A program made the translations under genes and the position numbers. Positions 23,540-32,776 of a DNA stretch of 59,148 nt are shown here, in pieces. This DNA is from JANXVY01 sp040080145 (lineage in GTDB: Bacteria; Pseudomonadota; Alphaproteobacteria; Rhizobiales; Hyphomicrobiaceae): the NCBI GenBank assembly GCA_040080145.1, contig JBEBJA010000057.1:1-59148 (forward strand). Reading direction: 5' to 3'. Within the stretch, counting starts at the first letter, position 1, and the number at the start of each line of letters is the position of its first letter. Below the pieces are notes generated by a model. The model saw only the letters and a list, made by a program, of their open reading frames with translations, made no database searches and had not been told where the DNA came from.

Positions 23540-24535
23540 TTATGATCCAGCCATCAATTTCGCCGCCCGGGGGGCGAAGTAGGTAAGGATGCCGCTGGCG
23601 CCTGCGCGCTTGAAGGCGATGAGGCTTTCCATCATGGCGCGGTCGCCGTCGAGGTAGCCCGCTTGGACGGCGGCCATGATCATCGCGTATTCGCCCGAGA
23701 CTTGGTAGGCGAACGTCGGGTAGCCCAATTCGTGCGAGACGCGGCGGACGATGTCGAGGTAGGGCATGCCCGGCTTGACCATGACCATGTCTGCGCCTTC
23801 GGCAATGTCGAGGGCGACTTCGTGGATCGCTTCATCCGAGTTGGCGGGGTCCATCTGGTAGGTGCGCTTGTCGCCTTTGAGCGTGGTCGACGATCCGACC
23901 GCGTCGCGGAACGGGCCGTAGAAGGCGGACGCATATTTGGCGGCATAGGCGAGGATCATCGTGTCGTGGTGACCGGCCGCTTCGAGGCTTTCCCGGATTG
24001 CGCCGATGCGGCCGTCCATCATGTCCGACGGGGCGAGGATATCGCAACCGGCCTCGGCCTGGACGAGGGACTGCTTGATGAGGGCTTCGAGCGTTTCGTC
24101 GTTGGCGATTTTGCCGCCGATCAGCAAGCCGTCGTGGCCGTGGCTGGTGTAGGGGTCGAGCGCCACGTCGAGGATCACGCCGATGTCGAGGCTTTCCTTG
24201 CGGATCGCACGTGTCGCGCGGCAGACGAGGTTGTCCGGGTTCCAGGCTTCAGCGGCGTCCTGCGTGCGCAATTTGGGGTCGGTGAACGGGAACAGGGCAA
24301 TCGCTGGGATGCCAAGCGCGACGGCTTGCCGGGCCTGTTCGAGGATGAGGTCGATGGAGAGCCGTTCGACGCCGGGCATGGAAGCGATCGCGACGCGGGT
24401 GTTCTCGCCTTCGACGACGAACATCGGCCAGATCAGATCGGCAGGGGTCAGCACGGTTTGCGCGACGAGGCGGCGCGACCACGGCGACTGGCGCGTGCGG
24501 CGCATGCGGAGGGCGGGGAAGCTGGCGGTCGTCAT
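23540..24535 (-). CDS. hemB: Delta-aminolevulinate dehydratase (porphobilinogen synthase)
   Basis: A 331-residue enzyme condensing two 5-aminolevulinate molecules to porphobilinogen in haem and B12 synthesis. It carries RMRRTRQSPWSRRLV, FVVEGE, MPGVERLSID, DVALDPYTSHGHDGLL, DILAPSDMMDGRI and the Schiff-base lysines in ILAYAAKYASAFYGPFRDA and MVMVKPGMPYLDI. The Asp-rich DVALDPYTSHGHDG without a cysteine triad marks the Mg-dependent type. The start at 24535 matches the family. HemA, which supplies its substrate, is at 30909. Confidence 0.95.
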   Translation of the reverse strand: MTTASFPALRMRRTRQSPWSRRLVAQTVLTPADLIWPMFVVEGENTRVAIASMPGVERLSIDLILEQARQAVALGIPAIALFPFTDPKLRTQDAAEAWNPDNLVCRATRAIRKESLDIGVILDVALDPYTSHGHDGLLIGGKIANDETLEALIKQSLVQAEAGCDILAPSDMMDGRIGAIRESLEAAGHHDTMILAYAAKYASAFYGPFRDAVGSSTTLKGDKRTYQMDPANSDEAIHEVALDIAEGADMVMVKPGMPYLDIVRRVSHELGYPTFAYQVSGEYAMIMAAVQAGYLDGDRAMMESLIAFKRAGASGILTYFAPRAAKLMAGS

Positions 24536-24641
24536 CGGGCAGGTCTCGCGCGCATTTGGTTGAGCCACTGTATGGGCTCAGGGTGCGTGCGGAGACAACT
24601 GGAAATCGTGCGATTAGGTTCGGTCGTCATCGTGTGAGCAA

Positions 24642-24680
24642 CCCCTCACCCCAGCCCTCTCCCCAGGTGGAGAGGGAGAA
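24642..24680 (+). repeat. Palindromic repeat family A, copy 3
   Basis: CCCCTCACCCCAGCC leads into CCCTCTCC / GGAGAGGG. It lies between hemB and msrB in the same orientation as the other copies. Confidence 0.8.
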
Positions 24681-24745
24681 GAGGACCTTGGAGCGTCTTT
24701 GGTCGTGGTATTTTCAGGCTGTCTTGTCTTTAAACTGTCTCGTCT

Positions 24746-25222
24746 TTATGCCGTCTTGGGGATGAACTTGAGGGCGACGCCGTTCATGCAGTAGCGCAGG
24801 CCGGTGGGCTTGGGGCCATCGTTGAAGACGTGGCCCAAGTGACCACCGCAGCGGCGGCAATGGACTTCGGTGCGGGTGGCGAACAGGCTTTTGTCCACGC
24901 TGGTGCGAACCGCGTTCTCGATTGGCTGTGAGAAACTTGGCCAGCCGGTGCCGCTGTCGAACTTGGCTTCCGACGCATAGACCGGCAGTTCGCAGCCGGC
25001 GCACGCATACGTGCCGGGTGAATAGATTTTGTCGAGTGGGCTTGAGCCTGCGTATTCCGTGCCGTGTTTGCGCAGTACTTTGTATTGCTCAGGCGACAAG
25101 AGCTTCGACCATTCGGCGTCGGTTTTGGTGACCTCGAAGGATTTGCTCGCTTCGGTCGCCGACCCTGGCCGGACGCCCAGCAGGGTTGCGGCGGCGAGCG
25201 AGAAGGTTCTGCGGGTCATCAT
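24746..25222 (-). CDS. msrB: Peptide-methionine (R)-S-oxide reductase, exported by Tat
   Basis: A 158-residue enzyme reducing methionine-R-sulfoxide in proteins. The N-terminus has a twin-arginine motif and hydrophobic stretch (TRRTFSLAAATLLGV), so it is probably sent folded to the periplasm. The catalytic domain has both zinc CxxC pairs (CAGC, CRRC), FDSGTGWPSFSQPI, HLGHVFNDGP and the catalytic cysteine in GLRYCMNGVAL. Three in-frame ATGs (25234, 25222, 25219) are close together; GGAG spacing favours 25222. Confidence 0.9.
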   Translation of the reverse strand: MMTRRTFSLAAATLLGVRPGSATEASKSFEVTKTDAEWSKLLSPEQYKVLRKHGTEYAGSSPLDKIYSPGTYACAGCELPVYASEAKFDSGTGWPSFSQPIENAVRTSVDKSLFATRTEVHCRRCGGHLGHVFNDGPKPTGLRYCMNGVALKFIPKTA

Positions 25223-25442
25223 CGGCGACTCCATGGCGTGGTGGTTGCCTACAGATACGCGGGCGAGAGGCAGTGGTTACGCCAGCACACGGATTTGTGA
25301 AGGGGACTTTGATGTGTGTGTGGGTGTGTGGGGGGGGATTTCAATGTAGGGCGCGACCGGTCCTTGCCGTATGGCGCCGTTTCGTCAGATGCCGGGGGTG
25401 GCGGTGCAATACGGTGCGCTATGGCATCCTACGAAGTGGCAA

Positions 25443-26618
25443 TTATTCGCAGATCGCTTTGTTGGTGTTGCGGCGGGCGAGATCAATGTGGAAGTGGTTG
25501 CGGTGGGCGGCGTTGGTTTCGGGGCCAAGCGTCGTAGAGAAGCGTTTGCAGGCGCTTTCGTGGACGGCGCGCAGGAACAGCGAGGTGGCGGTTGCCGTGT
25601 CGTGAGCGGATGGCGTGGCCGCTGCGGTTTTTGAGGGAATTGCGGCGGGGTCGGCTTTTTTATCGGCGGACTTCTTGTCGTCCGGCTTTTTGGGGCCGCC
25701 TAATCGGCTGGGCTGGGTGAGGCCGAAGTCGGTCGGCGGTTTGGCTGCGCCGTTGCCGAAGGTGATGGCCGGTTTGGGGAGGCCGTCAATCAAGGTGCCG
25801 GCGTTGGCGATGGGGTTGGGCTGCTGGCCCGCTGCGGGGGCTGGTTTGGCTGCCGCCAGAGCGCGGGCGCGGGCGTCAGCTTGGACCTTTTCAGCGACGA
25901 GGCGGGCGGCCTGCTCTTTTTCGGCGGCGGCTGCGGCGGCACGGATTTCGCCGGAGGTCATGCCCCAGCCGTCGAGGACGAAAGCGGTTTGGCCGGTGGC
26001 CGTGGCGAAGCCGCGAATGTCGAGGGCGTTGGCTTTGCCGTGTTCGGAGAGCTTGCTCATCGTGCGCCCGTAGGCGTTACGGCAAGAATATGAGCTCATG
26101 GTTTCGAGGCGGACAATTTCCTTGCCGAGGTGCTTTTTGGCGAGCGGCTGGATGTCGGCTTTGACCCAGTTGTGGATCGCCACGGCCATATCGCAGTTGA
26201 GCAGGGCGGGCGGGGTGATTGCAACTTGCGGGTTTTTTCCGACGCTGACGAGCTCAATGGGCGCCAAGTCGCCGCAGGAGCCGTCTTCGATCGGATCTTT
26301 GGCGATGGTCACGGCATTGATGGTGGCGAGCAAGGCAGTGCAGCGGGCGCGGGCTGTGTCGATTTCGATTTTGCGCTGTGCGGCTTCGGCCGCAGCCGCC
26401 GCGGCAGCTTGGGCGGCGGCGGTGGCGGCGGTGGCGGCGGCGCCAGTTGGCGCGGCAGCTGGCGCTACGGCTGGCGGCGGCGCTGCTGGCGCTACGGCCT
26501 TTGCGTCTTTGGCTGCATGAGCGAGGGAGGCCATGCTGAAAATCGCGATGCCCGCAGCAGCGGCTGCGCTGGCGCTGCGCCTGTGGCGTACGGGAGACTG
26601 GTTAGGCAATACGATCAC
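25443..26618 (-). CDS. Extensin-like family protein (PF06904-like), probably secreted
   Basis: A 391-residue protein with an N-terminal hydrophobic export signal (SAAAAAGIAIFSMASLAHA), an Ala/Pro-rich linker, and the extensin-like core: CTALLATINA, PPALLNCDMAVAIHNWV, SYSCRNAYGRTMSKLSEHG and KANALDIRGF. About 120 low-complexity Ala/Lys/Pro residues then interrupt the fold before its conserved end HRNHFHIDLARR. The His/Asp pattern resembles M15-type peptidases, so peptidoglycan binding or cleavage is possible but unproven. The insertion makes it longer than usual members. Confidence 0.75.
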   Translation of the reverse strand: MIVLPNQSPVRHRRSASAAAAAGIAIFSMASLAHAAKDAKAVAPAAPPPAVAPAAAPTGAAATAATAAAQAAAAAAAEAAQRKIEIDTARARCTALLATINAVTIAKDPIEDGSCGDLAPIELVSVGKNPQVAITPPALLNCDMAVAIHNWVKADIQPLAKKHLGKEIVRLETMSSYSCRNAYGRTMSKLSEHGKANALDIRGFATATGQTAFVLDGWGMTSGEIRAAAAAAEKEQAARLVAEKVQADARARALAAAKPAPAAGQQPNPIANAGTLIDGLPKPAITFGNGAAKPPTDFGLTQPSRLGGPKKPDDKKSADKKADPAAIPSKTAAATPSAHDTATATSLFLRAVHESACKRFSTTLGPETNAAHRNHFHIDLARRNTNKAICE

Positions 26619-27031
26619 ATTCGTCCCCCTGCCATCGCTTCGATCGCCGATCAGCCCGTTTACCGGCCTTGCAAAGCAAACGAATCACCGGCGATATATT
26701 ACACGTTCCTGCCCAATTCAGGAAACCGTCCGCGCACGCACGCTCTCGGCGCGTGTGTTCCTGTCTGTCCGGTGTCATACTAACGCTCGCGGATCAGGTC
26801 GGTTGCGCCGTTGGGATGGATTCGTTTGTCGACGTTGTACGCATTCGCCGAAACGGGAGGCATTCGCTTTCCGTCCTGCGACGGTGTTGCTATGGCCGTG
26901 CGTGGTGGCAGAAGAACGCGCATACTCCGTTCGATTGATGTGCGATTTGACTCACGTGCGCTGTATCGTGCGATTGAGCGAATTGCGCCAAATCAAGATA
27001 GCGCAGAGTGTGGGTGAACGGGGGCGGAATC
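26619..27031. other. Gene-free region between divergent genes
   Basis: About 410 bases between the extensin-like gene and the hydrolase gene. Open frames here lack ribosome sites and have no recognisable product. Promoters for both neighbours must lie here; none is clear by eye. Confidence 0.5.
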
Positions 27032-28129
27032 ATGGCAGAGGCGGCAGTTATTCCCGTGACAAATGGAGTGGGTGACGTTCGTTCGGGGGCTGCTGCGGTG
27101 GTAACGCTCGATCGCGGCGGGGCACTCAACGCTTTGACACCGGCGATGGTGGCACGACTGGATGGCTGTTTCCGGCGGTTTGCGCGCGATGCCAATTTGT
27201 ATGTCGTGATCTTGAAATCGGCTGATGCAAAGGCGTTCTGCGCCGGCGGTGACGTGCGCGCCCTCAGTGCCTTGGCGCGGACGGACCTCGCGGCGGCGCG
27301 GGCGGCGTTGCGGGCGGAATTTCAGTTGAACTGGCTGCATGAGTGTTTTTCCAAGCCGACGGTCGCGCTCATGGATGGGTTGGTGATGGGGTCGGGCGTG
27401 GGGATTTCGGCCTATGCAACCCACCGGGTGGCGGGGCCGAAGTATAAGTATGCGATGCCCGAGACGGCGATCGGGTATTTTCCAGATGTGGGCGTGGCAC
27501 AGGGTTTGGCGCGGTTGCCGCATCATATCGGGCGCTATCTTGGATTGACCGGGCATAGCATTGGCCGGGCAGATGCCTATGCCCTGGGGCTGGTGACACA
27601 CTGTTTAGAGGCGGCGCAGTTTGCCGAAGTTGAGGTGGGGCTGGCGGAGGCCTGGCCGGTCGATCCGCTGCTTGATGAGCGGCATCGCGATCCGGGGCCG
27701 GGGCCGTTAATGGGGCATGCGGATGCAATCGCGCATTGCTTTGGGGCGGCGAGCGTTGAAGAGGTGCTGGAACGGCTGCAAGGCGTGCGCGGGGAAAGTT
27801 CGGCGTTTGCGGGGAAGGCGTTGGCGGACTTGACGGCGCGGTCGCCGCTGGCGCTCAAGGTTGCTTTGCGTCACATCAAGGAGGCGGGCGCGCTGGATTT
27901 GCGGCAAACGCTGGAAGTTGATTTCCGGCTTGGCTGCCGGTTTATGGCGGTTGGCGACTTCCACGAGGGAGTGAGGGCGGCGCTGGTTGATAAGGATCAT
28001 TCGCCGCGCTGGAAGCCAAATGTACTTGCCGACGTGACGCAGAATCAGCTCGATGACCTGTTTGCAGCGATGCCTGGGGCCGAACTCAACCTACCGTTGC
28101 GTCAAGAGATGCAGGGAATGCGGGTGTAG
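27032..28129 (+). CDS. Enoyl-CoA hydratase/isomerase family, 3-hydroxyisobutyryl-CoA hydrolase type
   Basis: A 365-residue crotonase-fold enzyme. It has LDRGGALNALTPAMV, AFCAGGDVRALSAL (oxyanion hole), ALMDGLVMGSGVGISAYATH and YAMPETAIGYFPDVG with the catalytic Glu and Asp of the 3-hydroxyisobutyryl-CoA hydrolase group, which acts in valine breakdown. The C-terminal region (DFRLGCRFM...DFHEGVRAALVDKDHSPRW) also matches that group rather than short enoyl-CoA hydratases. GGGGGCGGA before the ATG at 27032 supports this start over a GTG at 27008. No other valine genes are nearby. Confidence 0.85.
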   Translation: MAEAAVIPVTNGVGDVRSGAAAVVTLDRGGALNALTPAMVARLDGCFRRFARDANLYVVILKSADAKAFCAGGDVRALSALARTDLAAARAALRAEFQLNWLHECFSKPTVALMDGLVMGSGVGISAYATHRVAGPKYKYAMPETAIGYFPDVGVAQGLARLPHHIGRYLGLTGHSIGRADAYALGLVTHCLEAAQFAEVEVGLAEAWPVDPLLDERHRDPGPGPLMGHADAIAHCFGAASVEEVLERLQGVRGESSAFAGKALADLTARSPLALKVALRHIKEAGALDLRQTLEVDFRLGCRFMAVGDFHEGVRAALVDKDHSPRWKPNVLADVTQNQLDDLFAAMPGAELNLPLRQEMQGMRV

Positions 28130-28421
28130 GGCGATTTGGGAAAGTAACGGCTTGACCGGCTCCAGTTTTTCGCTGGTCTCTTGTGCCTCTACTTTTGTCG
28201 TGGGGCAGAAATTTTTTGCGGCGGACGGCTGATAAGGTCTCGATTTTTCGGGGTTTTGAGCGATTGTGGGTCAAATTGGTGGCGTATTTGGTTCGCTTAA
28301 ACGCACTGTTTACTATGTCTATTTAGGTAAGGTTTAGTTATCCAGCGTAGGCTGATCTCAACCCGGAAACAAACCGGATTGCACAACCTTAGATAGTAAT
28401 GCGTAAAAAGGCGTCAGTCCC

Positions 28422-28946
28422 ATGAGTATCGCGTACGACATGCGCAATCGCGCACTTTCCCCTGCCCAGCGGCCCGTCCAGGAAGAAGGCTTCCGGGGCG
28501 AATATCTTCAGGCCCTGCGCCTGATTGAACGGCTGCACCGGCTTTTGCTGGATGTCATCAAGGACGAATTCGACCGCAACGGCGGGTCGGACATCAATAG
28601 CGTGCAGGCGCTGTTGCTGTATAATATCGGCGAAGGCGAGTTGACCGCAGGCGAGCTGAAAACGCGCGGGTATTATCTCGGCTCGAACGTCTCCTATAAC
28701 CTGAAGAAGCTCGTGGATATGGGCTATATTCATTACAAGCGCTCAGACATCGACAAGCGCTCGGTGCGGGTTTCGCTCACGCAGAAGGGCAAGGATGCCT
28801 GCGACGTGGTGCAGAAACTGTACCACCGCCAGTTGGCGTCGATTGAGGCTGTCGGCCAAGTCAACAACGACGACGTGAAGGGCTTAAACAAGGCGCTGGT
28901 CCGGCTGGAGCGGTTCTGGTCGGATCAGATTCGTTACAGGCTCTAA
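28422..28946 (+). CDS. ldtR: MarR-family regulator, LdtR type
   Basis: A 174-residue winged-helix regulator resembling LdtR of Liberibacter and Sinorhizobium: YLQALRLIERLHRLLLDVIK, INSVQALLLYNIGEGELTAG, the recognition region YYLGSNVSYNLKKLVDMGYI and the wing SDIDKRSVRVSLTQKG. LdtR controls an L,D-transpeptidase gene and envelope stress tolerance in those species. Here an L,D-transpeptidase gene lies 383 bases downstream on the same strand, beyond a strong terminator, so it may be a target but not a cotranscript. The upstream 290 bases hold no gene. Confidence 0.85.
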   Translation: MSIAYDMRNRALSPAQRPVQEEGFRGEYLQALRLIERLHRLLLDVIKDEFDRNGGSDINSVQALLLYNIGEGELTAGELKTRGYYLGSNVSYNLKKLVDMGYIHYKRSDIDKRSVRVSLTQKGKDACDVVQKLYHRQLASIEAVGQVNNDDVKGLNKALVRLERFWSDQIRYRL

Positions 28947-28952
28947 TCTGCT

Positions 28953-28987
28953 CAAAATCCCTGACCTGAAAAAGGTCAGGGATTTTG
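28953..28987 (+). terminator. Intrinsic terminator of ldtR
   Basis: CAAAATCCCTGACCT, loop GAAAA, AGGTCAGGGATTTTG: a perfect 15-bp stem starting 6 bases after the ldtR stop, with four T residues in the descending arm. Confidence 0.85.
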
Positions 28988-29046
28988 AAGCCGGCGCTCG
29001 CGCGGGGGCCTCTTCGGCCCTCCGGCCAGCGCAAGGGCGCAGTCCG

Positions 29047-29166
29047 CTAGTGTTCCGACTCTAACGCTTGGTTCCCACTCCAACACACAACAAACGTCAT
29101 GGCCGCGAAGGCGGCCATGACGAAAATGGATAGACTGGGAACCATCTGTTTGACCCGGAACACTAG
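29047..29166. mobile_element. MITE-like 120-bp element with nested palindromes
   Basis: The outer ends TGTTCCG / CGGAACA are flanked on both sides by CTAG, a possible 4-base target duplication. A second inverted pair GGTTCCCA / TGGGAACC lies inside, and the centre is a hairpin CATGGCCGC-GAAG-GCGGCCATG. There is no open reading frame. The layout fits a non-autonomous element, perhaps with a second palindrome inserted at its centre. Confidence 0.6.
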
Positions 29167-29329
29167 AGAACCCTGGTAGTAGAAGGTGGGGCCTTTGTTG
29201 TTTTGGCTGTCATCACGACGATGCCGCCTGGGGGGGAGTTAGGGGGGCGCGTTGTAAATGTGACTTCCCAAAACGCGGCGAATACATCAAATCGCATCAG
29301 TTGATCAGGACTGTGATTTGGAGACGCCG

Positions 29330-30637
29330 ATGACTGCGCTGACGCTCGGGTTCCCTCAGCCCAAGTTTTTCCTTCAAGCCACGTTTGCGCTTGTCCCTGC
29401 GATGGCCGTTTGCATGGCGGCACCGGTTGCCGCGCAGGAGAATGATTGGCTGCGCTGGGGGCAGAGCAGCTCAAACAGCAGCGTCAGCATTGGCTATGAT
29501 CGCGAGTTCATCCGCGAGTGGGAGAAGAACCCGCCAAAGGGTTTCCCAACCGTGTCGCCCGCCAACATCGGGCCGACGAAGGTTGCCATCAAGCGCTATG
29601 AAGAGATCGTCAAGGCCGGTGGCTGGCAGCCGATTCCCGACGTCAAGCAGATGGACGGCAAGTCGCTGCAGCAGGGCCAGACTGCGCCAGCGGTGGCGCT
29701 GATTGCCGCCCGGCTTGCCGCGTCCGGCGATCTTGAGGGCGGGACAAGTTCGGGCGGGTATTTTGACGGTGCGCTTGAAAAGGCGGTCAAGCGGTTTCAG
29801 GCGTCGAACGGACTGACGCCGACCGGAATTGTGGATGACCGCACCGCGACAGCGATGAATGTGCCAGCAGATGCGCGGTTGAAGCAACTCAAAACGAACT
29901 TACCGCGGCTGACTGAGTTGGCAGCGGCACGGCCCAAAAAGTACGTGCTGGTCAATATTCCGGCATTCAACGTCGAGGCGGTCGAGGGCGACAAGGTTGT
30001 GTCGCGCCACACCGGTGTTGTGGGTAAGACCGAGCGGCCCACGCCTCTGCTGCGGTCGTCGATTACCAATCTCAATTTCAATCCAACGTGGACTTTGCCG
30101 CCGACGGTGGTCAGCAAGGATCTGATCCCCAAGGGAATCGACATGCAAAAGCGCAGTCAGAACGTGCTGGTGAAGTACGGGATCGACGCTTACGATAGCG
30201 CGGGCAAGAAGCTTGATCCGGCCAAGATCAATTGGTCCAATTCGTCCGTGCAGGGGCTGACGTACCGCCAACAGCCGGGCAAGGAAAATCCGCTCGGGTT
30301 CCTCAAGATTAATTTCGACAGCGCGAATTCGGTTTACATGCACGACACGCCGTCCGAGACGCTGTTTGGTAAGAACATCCGGGCGGCAAGTTCGGGCTGC
30401 GTGCGCATTGCCAATATCGAAGTGCTGGCGGCGTGGCTGCTGGGGAAGCAGGGCTGGACGGAAACGAGCGTCCGCGCGATGCGCGAGACCGGCGAGCGTA
30501 AGGATGTGTCGCTGAAGCAGCCGGTGCAGCTGAATTTTGCCTATATCACTGCTTGGGCGACGCCTGATGGTGTGGTGCAGTTTCGCCGCGACCTTTATCA
30601 AAAGGATGGGGTTGGTCCTTTGGCGGCGAGTTATTGA
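29330..30637 (+). CDS. L,D-transpeptidase (YcbB-like) with peptidoglycan-binding domain
   Basis: A 435-residue periplasmic enzyme that forms 3-3 crosslinks in peptidoglycan or attaches proteins to it. After a signal peptide (cut near VAAQE) comes a scaffold region, a PG_binding_1 motif (YFDGALEKAVKRFQASNGLT, GIVDDRT), and a YkuD catalytic domain with YVLVNIPAFNVEAVEGDKVV, VYMHDTPSE and the active-site SSGCVRIANIEVLAAWLL (Cys with upstream His). GGAGACGCCG precedes the ATG at 29330; TTG 29318 is less likely. A paralogue is at 41516. The adjacent ldtR suggests LdtR control. Confidence 0.92.
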   Translation: MTALTLGFPQPKFFLQATFALVPAMAVCMAAPVAAQENDWLRWGQSSSNSSVSIGYDREFIREWEKNPPKGFPTVSPANIGPTKVAIKRYEEIVKAGGWQPIPDVKQMDGKSLQQGQTAPAVALIAARLAASGDLEGGTSSGGYFDGALEKAVKRFQASNGLTPTGIVDDRTATAMNVPADARLKQLKTNLPRLTELAAARPKKYVLVNIPAFNVEAVEGDKVVSRHTGVVGKTERPTPLLRSSITNLNFNPTWTLPPTVVSKDLIPKGIDMQKRSQNVLVKYGIDAYDSAGKKLDPAKINWSNSSVQGLTYRQQPGKENPLGFLKINFDSANSVYMHDTPSETLFGKNIRAASSGCVRIANIEVLAAWLLGKQGWTETSVRAMRETGERKDVSLKQPVQLNFAYITAWATPDGVVQFRRDLYQKDGVGPLAASY

Positions 30638-30647
30638 TCTAGGTCAG
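30634..30647 (+). promoter_or_regulatory. Possible FNR/FixK-like box upstream of hemA
   Basis: TTGATCTAGGTCAG has one perfect half (TTGAT) and a partial second half (TCA of ATCAA). It overlaps the end of the L,D-transpeptidase gene and lies about 260 bases before hemA. FNR-type control of hemA is known in other alphaproteobacteria, but this match is weak. Confidence 0.25.
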
Positions 30648-30908
30648 TGCTGGGGCCGTCACGTTCCCGTCAGGTGCGGACGTGTAACGGATGCGGGGGA
30701 ATAAGGGCGGTGTGTGGCACGTTCCTTACCCGAGGGCATTTGCGCTGGCTCAATGCGGGTATGCCCAGCAAGAGCGAAATGCACTATAAAGTCTTAAGCT
30801 GCGACAGTTGTGATGTTGCCGTGGACGGCTTAGGCGTGGAATGTGCTAAAAAATTCACCACGCATGGCGAGAACAATGCGGGTTAACGACGGGGAGAGCG
30901 AGACGTTC

Positions 30909-32141
30909 ATGGATTATGGCCAGTACTTTCAGTCCGCGCTCGATGCCCTTCGCCGTGAAGGGCGTTACCGGGTGTTTGCCGACATCAAGCGGCAGCAGGG
31001 CGCATTTCCAACGGGCGAACAATTCGTTGGCGAGAGCGTGCGCCCCATAACGGTTTGGTGCTCAAACGATTATCTGGGCATGGGCCAGCATCCCAAGGTG
31101 CTTGCTGCCATGCATGAGGCAATTGAAAGTGTCGGTGCGGGATCGGGCGGAACACGCAACATCGCCGGGACGACCCGCTATCACGTGGCACTCGAAGCCG
31201 AGATCGCCGATCTTCACGGCAAGGAAGCCGCGCTGCTGTTTACGTCGGCTTATGTTGCTAACGATGCAACGCTGTCGACGCTGGTTAAGTTGCTGCCCGG
31301 CGCGATGATTTTCTCAGATGAGAAGAACCACGCTTCCATGATCGAGGGCATCCGCCACGGTGGCGGGCCAAAGCGAATCTGGCGTCACAACGATGTCACC
31401 GATCTTGAGGCCAAGCTCAAGGCCGCACCCGCCGATGTGCCCAAGATCATCGCGTTCGAGAGCGTGTATTCGATGGACGGACACATCGCGCCGATCGGGG
31501 CGATCTGCGATCTGGCCAAGAAATATGGCGCATTGACGTACCTCGATGAAGTTCATGCGGTTGGCCTGTATGGCCCACGCGGCGGCGGCATTGCCGAGCG
31601 CGACGGCGTCATGGACCGGGTCGACATCATCAACGGCACGCTGGCCAAGGGCTTTGGCGTGCAGGGCGGCTATATTGCTGCGAACCGCAACATCTGCGAC
31701 GCGATCCGTTCGTATGCGTCTGGGTTTATCTTCACGACCTCGGTGGCGCCGGCCGTTGCCGCCGGTGCGCTGTCCAGCATCCGCCACTTGAAGTCGAGCC
31801 AGATCGAGCGGGCGCAGCATCAGGAGCGCGCCAAGACGCTGAAGGCGCGGCTGGCGGCGGCAGGATTGCCGGTGCTGGATAATCCGAGTCACATTGTACC
31901 GGTAATGGTGTGCGATCCGGTGCATTGCAAGGCGCTGACCGACGCGCTGCTTGACCAGTACGGCATCTACGTACAGCCGATCAACTATCCCACGGTTGCC
32001 AAGGGCGGCGAGCGGATCAGGCTGACGCCGTCTCCACAGCACACCGACGCGCAGATGGATGCGCTCGTTGAGGCGTTGAGCACGCTGTGGGCCGCATGTC
32101 CGGTGTCGCAAGGCGTGCACTTCAAGCGCGCGGCGGAATAA
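30909..32141 (+). CDS. hemA: 5-aminolevulinate synthase
   Basis: A 410-residue PLP enzyme condensing glycine and succinyl-CoA to 5-aminolevulinate, the entry to tetrapyrroles by the C4 route used in alphaproteobacteria. It begins MDYGQYFQSALDALRREGRY and shows WCSNDYLGMG, GSGGTRNIAGTT, FSDEKNHASMIEGIRHG, YLDEVHAVGLYG, the PLP lysine in NGTLAKGFGVQGGYI, and the C-terminal QPINYPTV...RIRLTPSP. GGGGAGAG precedes the ATG at 30909. HemB at 23540 acts next. Confidence 0.96.
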   Translation: MDYGQYFQSALDALRREGRYRVFADIKRQQGAFPTGEQFVGESVRPITVWCSNDYLGMGQHPKVLAAMHEAIESVGAGSGGTRNIAGTTRYHVALEAEIADLHGKEAALLFTSAYVANDATLSTLVKLLPGAMIFSDEKNHASMIEGIRHGGGPKRIWRHNDVTDLEAKLKAAPADVPKIIAFESVYSMDGHIAPIGAICDLAKKYGALTYLDEVHAVGLYGPRGGGIAERDGVMDRVDIINGTLAKGFGVQGGYIAANRNICDAIRSYASGFIFTTSVAPAVAAGALSSIRHLKSSQIERAQHQERAKTLKARLAAAGLPVLDNPSHIVPVMVCDPVHCKALTDALLDQYGIYVQPINYPTVAKGGERIRLTPSPQHTDAQMDALVEALSTLWAACPVSQGVHFKRAAE

Positions 32142-32449
32142 GGCAGCGGGTTGGTGGTCAGGGTGCGCAGGCGTAGAGCCGTGATTATGCATGCGACGTC
32201 CTTTGACCAGCTAGCGCAGATGACGCGGGGCGCCGCGCTGCTGGCATCGGCGGGGGACCCCTCACAGCCTTTGTCGTCATCAGACGTCGGACGGCAGGCA
32301 CCGCGGACCACGCCAATTCCCCCGCTGAGCGCCGAGGAGTTGGGATGCGGCGTGTGGCCAAAATCGTGATGGGGCCCGCGCTGCAGGTCTTATACCGCTT
32401 TGCAAAATGAACCTGATTACCCAGCCCTGTTCGTAAACGCTCTTACTCC

Positions 32450-32549
32450 CACTCCATGGCCGGGCTTGACCCGGCCATCCAGGGCCGCAAGCGGTGAATA
32501 CTGCGTCCAGAACTCCTGGATGGCCGCCTCGGAGGGCGGCCATGGAGTG
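32450..32549. repeat. Palindromic doublet element, family C, copy 1
   Basis: Outer inverted ends CACTCCATGGCCG / CGGCCATGGAGTG and inner CGGCCATCCAGG / CCTGGATGGCCG enclose a 100-base unit with no open frame. Each arm is itself a hairpin (GGCCGGG..CCCGGCC). A single arm recurs at 53728. Confidence 0.8.
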
Positions 32550-32574
32550 TTGTGGACGAAGCTGGGTCATCAGG

Positions 32575-32607
32575 AAAATGAATGATCTTTAGAAGGTCAT
32601 TCATTTT
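32575..32607 (+). terminator. Hairpin, terminator-like
   Basis: AAAATGAATGA, an 11-base loop, TCATTCATTTT. It is AT-rich, with four terminal T residues, and lies 434 bases after hemA. Confidence 0.5.
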
Positions 32608-32751
32608 GAGTCCGTCCTACCAGACGGTAAGCTCTTCGCCGCTCGGCGAGCGCGAGCGCAAGGCGAAAGGGTTGATACTTTCGCTCGCCGGTATTGGTGG
32701 CCATAAAACGGCAGTTATTGCCGTTTGCACTCAAGTGACGACGCTTCGCTT

Positions 32752-32776
32752 GGACCAGGGGCTCGCCCCTGGACCC
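32752..32776. repeat. Palindrome family D, copy 1
   Basis: CCAGGGGC-TC-GCCCCTGG followed by ACCC. The same palindrome with a 3-base loop recurs at 53015. Confidence 0.7.

Noticed and set aside
32151..32369. A 72-codon frame between hemA and glyA
   Set aside because: It begins with TTG and has no clear ribosome site or recognisable product.
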